The notes under the pieces are model-generated. The model did no database searches. It was not told where the DNA came from and saw nothing but the letters and a program-made list of their open reading frames with translations. From NCBI RefSeq assembly GCF_015687155.1, contig NZ_JADPQF010000001.1, forward strand, positions 1,488,001 to 1,552,000: a stretch of DNA of 64,000 nt. The letters run 5' to 3'. This DNA is from Aliikangiella sp. G2MR2-5 (lineage in GTDB: Bacteria; Pseudomonadota; Gammaproteobacteria; Enterobacterales; Kangiellaceae). Every line of letters starts with the position of its first letter. The stretch's first letter is position 1. Below are positions 61,015 through 64,000 of this stretch, one piece after another. The position numbers and the translations under genes are program-made.

Positions 61015-62301
61015 CTAGCCGGATATTTCCAGACTATTAACACCAATACTTTCCATTGCCTTCCAAAAGGTAGGAAAGGACTTGGCGACAACTTCGGCAT
61101 TAAGGACTTCTATTTCAGGAATTTTTATCCCCAGCAAAGCCATACTCATCGCCATTCGATGGTCTTCGTGTGTCTCAATTTTTGCACCTTTAAGAAGCTC
61201 CGTCTCTCGGCCTAAACCTTCAATTTCCAGAAAATCCAAGCCTGAATTCACAGTTACACCGACTTTACGGAGTTCGGTGGCGGTATCCTCAATTCTGTTG
61301 GATTCTTTATAGGCCAGGTGCGCAATGTTGTTAATTCTTGTTTTTCCTTCAGCAAAACACGCCACTACCGCGAGAGTCTGAACCGCATCAGGCATCCCGC
61401 CCATATCGACTTCAACCCCATTCAAAACGCCGTTACTCTGAATAACCAGCGCATCATTGTTTTTGCTAACTTTTACTCCCATCTTCTCCAAAACCTGATA
61501 AAACCTGGCTTCTCCCTGTGTCGAATCAAAATCGAAATCCTTAATCTTTATTCTGCCGGAAGCAATTGCTGCCGCGCCCATAAAATAAGTTGAAGAAACG
61601 GGATCACAAGGAATATCGTAATCAATCCCCTGATACACCTGACCAGGTTTTACAATAAAACAATGACCCTCTTCTATGACCTCAACTCCCATTTTTGACA
61701 TTAGCTGGATGGTCATATCGACATAGGCTCTGGAAACCAGCTCCCCTTCCAGCTCAATAATCAACCCATCTTTTAGAAAAGGAGCAACAATGAGTAAAGC
61801 ACTTAAATATTGGCTACTTCTTGAGGCATCTAACCGACATTGTGCCCCTTTTAGCGAACCGGTAATAATGGCAGGCAGGCATTCATTCGGACTGTCTACA
61901 TCAACGGATAAAGCCCTTAATGTCTCAAATAGCTCTTGCATTGGCCGAGTAGCCATTTTTTCTGAGCAATTAATAGTCACCGGTACTGTCTCTAAGGCGG
62001 CTATAGCAGCAACGAAGCGTGAAAAGGTTCCGCTATGGGCGGTATAGATAGTTGCAGCTTCAGCAAGCGCCTGACTTCTGGGTAGGACCTCAAGTCCTCC
62101 TTCAATCCTGTTAAATTGATAACCTAGTTGACCAAGCCCGTCGATGGCGTGATTAATATCATCGTTTTCAACCAGGTTTGTCAGTTGCGACCTTGAGCTT
62201 GCCAAAGCACACAATGGTACCAGGCGATTAGCCACATATTTGCTACCCGGCAGTTTAATTTGTGCGTCAATCTGGTTTGTTGGCTGTATAATTCTTTGCA
62301 A
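61015..62301 (-). CDS. aroA: 3-phosphoshikimate 1-carboxyvinyltransferase (EPSP synthase), divergent
   Basis: 428 residues from a TTG start. No ATG is in frame between the upstream TGA and this codon, and GGAAAG sits 6 bases before it. The enzyme joins PEP to shikimate-3-phosphate. Conserved parts: LPGSK, GTFSR in place of NAGTAMR, MATRPMQEL, SSQYLSALL, MPDAVQTLAVVA with the Asp, KESNR, HEDHRMAM and VVAKSFP. The N-terminal loop reads GSKYVANR, so the usual Ser that binds shikimate phosphate (GSKSxS) is Tyr. Next in order are tyrA and aroC. Confidence 0.92.
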   Translation of the reverse strand: MQRIIQPTNQIDAQIKLPGSKYVANRLVPLCALASSRSQLTNLVENDDINHAIDGLGQLGYQFNRIEGGLEVLPRSQALAEAATIYTAHSGTFSRFVAAIAALETVPVTINCSEKMATRPMQELFETLRALSVDVDSPNECLPAIITGSLKGAQCRLDASRSSQYLSALLIVAPFLKDGLIIELEGELVSRAYVDMTIQLMSKMGVEVIEEGHCFIVKPGQVYQGIDYDIPCDPVSSTYFMGAAAIASGRIKIKDFDFDSTQGEARFYQVLEKMGVKVSKNNDALVIQSNGVLNGVEVDMGGMPDAVQTLAVVACFAEGKTRINNIAHLAYKESNRIEDTATELRKVGVTVNSGLDFLEIEGLGRETELLKGAKIETHEDHRMAMSMALLGIKIPEIEVLNAEVVAKSFPTFWKAMESIGVNSLEISG

Positions 62302-62412
62302 TGCCTGCTTTCCGTTATTGCTAACATATAATCATCGATTAAACCTTGATGATCGGACAATGTAAATTCACTTTTAACTATATAACAATATTTTATATTC
62401 TAAATCTAATTT

Positions 62413-62748
62413 TTAGAACATTATTAAACTATTGAAAATCATAGTAAAAGTAATTTTATAATAACAGTCTTGCCAATCCAGAAGCATGTGTATTATCAAT
62501 CCGGTAGCAACAATCCGTGTTGGCCTGAAGCCTAGAAAAACAATATATACCCCTATTGCCCAATAAGTGTGAAGTGGATGAAAATTTATGCTACAGCGCA
62601 GAGGATCATAAATCGGTGTCGCCAACAAGTGATCGAGGTCGACCAGCATTGTGGCGCACAGAATAAGCCAGTTTCTGAGCCAACGCTTCTTCCCAAACAA
62701 GGGTGAAATTAATGCAGGCAGAACAAAGTGTAACAGTATGTGGAGCAC
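62413..62748 (-). CDS. DUF6122 membrane protein
   Basis: 111 residues from a GTG start (MLHILLHFVLPALISPLFG); no ATG lies upstream in frame. Three or four hydrophobic spans with ATMLVDLDHLLATPIYDPLRC and FHPLHTYWAIGVY between them, a pattern with conserved Asp and His as in metal-dependent membrane hydrolase-like families. It resembles DUF6122 by memory. Alone on the minus strand, divergent from pabB. Function unknown. Confidence 0.78.
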   Translation of the reverse strand: MLHILLHFVLPALISPLFGKKRWLRNWLILCATMLVDLDHLLATPIYDPLRCSINFHPLHTYWAIGVYIVFLGFRPTRIVATGLIIHMLLDWQDCYYKITFTMIFNSLIMF

Positions 62749-62915
62749 GAAAAAGTAATTTCCGTTTTATTAGTTCACCAGTTTACGACGAGATTTTTTT
62801 GCTCGCCAGGTGATGTTTGAATCTGGATAAATGATACCAAAATTAAGTCAGGAAGCCTAAGTCAGAGAAATAAGTTAAAATATCGCAACTGATAATAAGT
62901 CGTTGTTTAGAAACT

Positions 62916-64000
62916 ATGCAATTTATTGAGCTGCCTTATATCCAGCCGGCAGAAAAATTAGAAAAACTCAAACCACTGTCACACCGACCCTGGTTTACCC
63001 TGCTTGATAGTGCCGGCCATGATCTGAATTACAACCGATATGACATAGTCGTATGCGAACCAACTCTGGGCATCAACTTTTCGAATGGAAAACTCTCAAT
63101 CAACAATTTTGCCGACCATTCACTCCCTGAGATTAATGAAAACAAACCGCTGGAAAGTCTGAGAAAAATATTGTCTTTCTACCAGAAAAAATCCCACCAG
63201 CAGTCGAATGAGACTAATCTGAAGCTTCCTTTTAACGGCGGACTAGTAGGCTACATTAGTTATGATTTTGGGCGACATCTGGAAACGCTGCCTGATACAA
63301 CCGATGATGCTATAGCCCTGCCATGGCTTAAAATGGGACTCTATCAATGGGTGCTAATAAATGACCACAAACAAAAAACCACTCGAGTTTACAATTTTGG
63401 TTTGAAACCTTCGCTATGGCAGCAAAATGTTGAATTAGTCAGACGCATTTACCATGCACAAACCGATAGTCAGCAGTCAGAGAACTTTTCGCTGGTTGGA
63501 GAGTGGGAAAGTAATACCTCCAAAACAGAGTACGCCGAAGCATTTAATAAAATCCAGAACTATATTCACGCCGGAGACTGTTATCAGGTTAATTATGCCC
63601 AACAGTTTTCATGCCGTTATCAGGGCAATAGCTATCAAGCCTATTGTAAGCTCTCGCTGGCAAATAAAGCCCCCTTTTCAGCTTATATGCAATGCGAAGA
63701 GCATCAGATACTCAGTTTATCTCCGGAACGATTTATTGAGTCGCATCAGGGCAAAGTTACCACTCAGCCGATTAAAGGCACTCGACCCCGCTCCGCCGAT
63801 CCGGTGGAAGATAAGAAATTGGGAGAGGCATTAAAAAACAGTGAAAAAGACAAAGCAGAAAATCTGATGATTGTCGATCTGTTACGTAATGACCTAAGTC
63901 GAACCGCGGCAAAAGCAAGTGTAAAAGTAGGCGAACTCTTTGGCCACTATCGATTCGAATCAGTTCATCACTTAATTTCAACTATCGAATCAAAACTTGA
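62916..64000 (+). CDS. pabB: Aminodeoxychorismate synthase component I (5' part; continues beyond window)
   Basis: About 361 residues are visible, running open to the window edge. The start is ATG 62916 (MQFIELPYIQPAEKLEK). The protein adds ammonia to chorismate to form 4-amino-4-deoxychorismate for folate. Conserved segments are present: IHAGDCYQVNYAQQFSC, TTQPIKGTRPR, whose PIKGT separates PabB from the PIAGT of TrpE, and ENLMIVDLLRNDLSR. It lies downstream of and divergent from DUF6122, close to the chorismate genes. Confidence 0.95.
   Translation, partial: MQFIELPYIQPAEKLEKLKPLSHRPWFTLLDSAGHDLNYNRYDIVVCEPTLGINFSNGKLSINNFADHSLPEINENKPLESLRKILSFYQKKSHQQSNETNLKLPFNGGLVGYISYDFGRHLETLPDTTDDAIALPWLKMGLYQWVLINDHKQKTTRVYNFGLKPSLWQQNVELVRRIYHAQTDSQQSENFSLVGEWESNTSKTEYAEAFNKIQNYIHAGDCYQVNYAQQFSCRYQGNSYQAYCKLSLANKAPFSAYMQCEEHQILSLSPERFIESHQGKVTTQPIKGTRPRSADPVEDKKLGEALKNSEKDKAENLMIVDLLRNDLSRTAAKASVKVGELFGHYRFESVHHLISTIESKL

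Overview
The window is a moderately AT-rich gammaproteobacterial chromosome segment. Evidence for this is the gene set: purM-purN, YheU, QueG, TcdA, YebC/YeeN-type protein, Hda, PgsA-like, ApbE, YihY, ArsC-WrbA-DUF2069, AroA-TyrA-AroC, PabB and a tRNA-Arg. The content (an AgmX/ExbB/ExbD/TPR cluster, DUF6316, DUF6122, many secreted lipoproteins) resembles marine Oceanospirillales-like bacteria such as the Kangiellaceae. That placement is an inference from gene content, not from a search.

Layout. 1-7.5 kb: the end of a soluble lytic transglycosylase, a small conserved protein, purMN with a DUF3108 protein, a secreted tyrosine-phosphatase-like protein, YheU, a single-domain response regulator, tRNA-Arg(TCG) and queG. 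7.5-12 kb: a membrane-anchored Ser/Thr kinase followed by a large exported protein. 12.4-16.8 kb: DUF6316, tcdA, a long acyl-CoA dehydrogenase and a YebC-family gene.

16.9-39 kb is an accessory region. It holds two secreted lipoproteins, an S9 peptidase, four small secreted proteins that look like divergent paralogues, and a polymorphic-toxin island. The island has a 2,891-residue secreted SpvB/RHS protein ending in a HINT domain and an ADP-ribosyltransferase-like tip, its candidate immunity gene, a REP-associated tyrosine transposase (RAYT) with its repeats, and a displaced toxin-tip plus immunity pair. Diverged copies of a ~150 bp non-coding repeat lie on both sides of the island (about 24.5 and 38.9 kb).

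39-42.8 kb: hda, a PgsA-like enzyme, a DUF2066 protein and apbE. 42.9-52.7 kb: a nine-gene minus-strand cluster with three TPR-rich exported proteins, two small exported proteins, an ExbB/TolQ channel, two ExbD/TolR proteins and a TonB/AgmX-like protein. It looks like a proton-driven envelope machine related in composition to Agl/Glt or Ton systems. 53-58.6 kb: a TlpA-like lipoprotein, a PilZ-like protein, YihY, ArsC, WrbA, DUF2069 and an SRPBCC protein. 58.8-64 kb: aroC, a tyrA lacking most of the usual chorismate mutase domain, a divergent aroA, DUF6122 and the 5' part of pabB. The last genes form a chorismate production and use neighbourhood.
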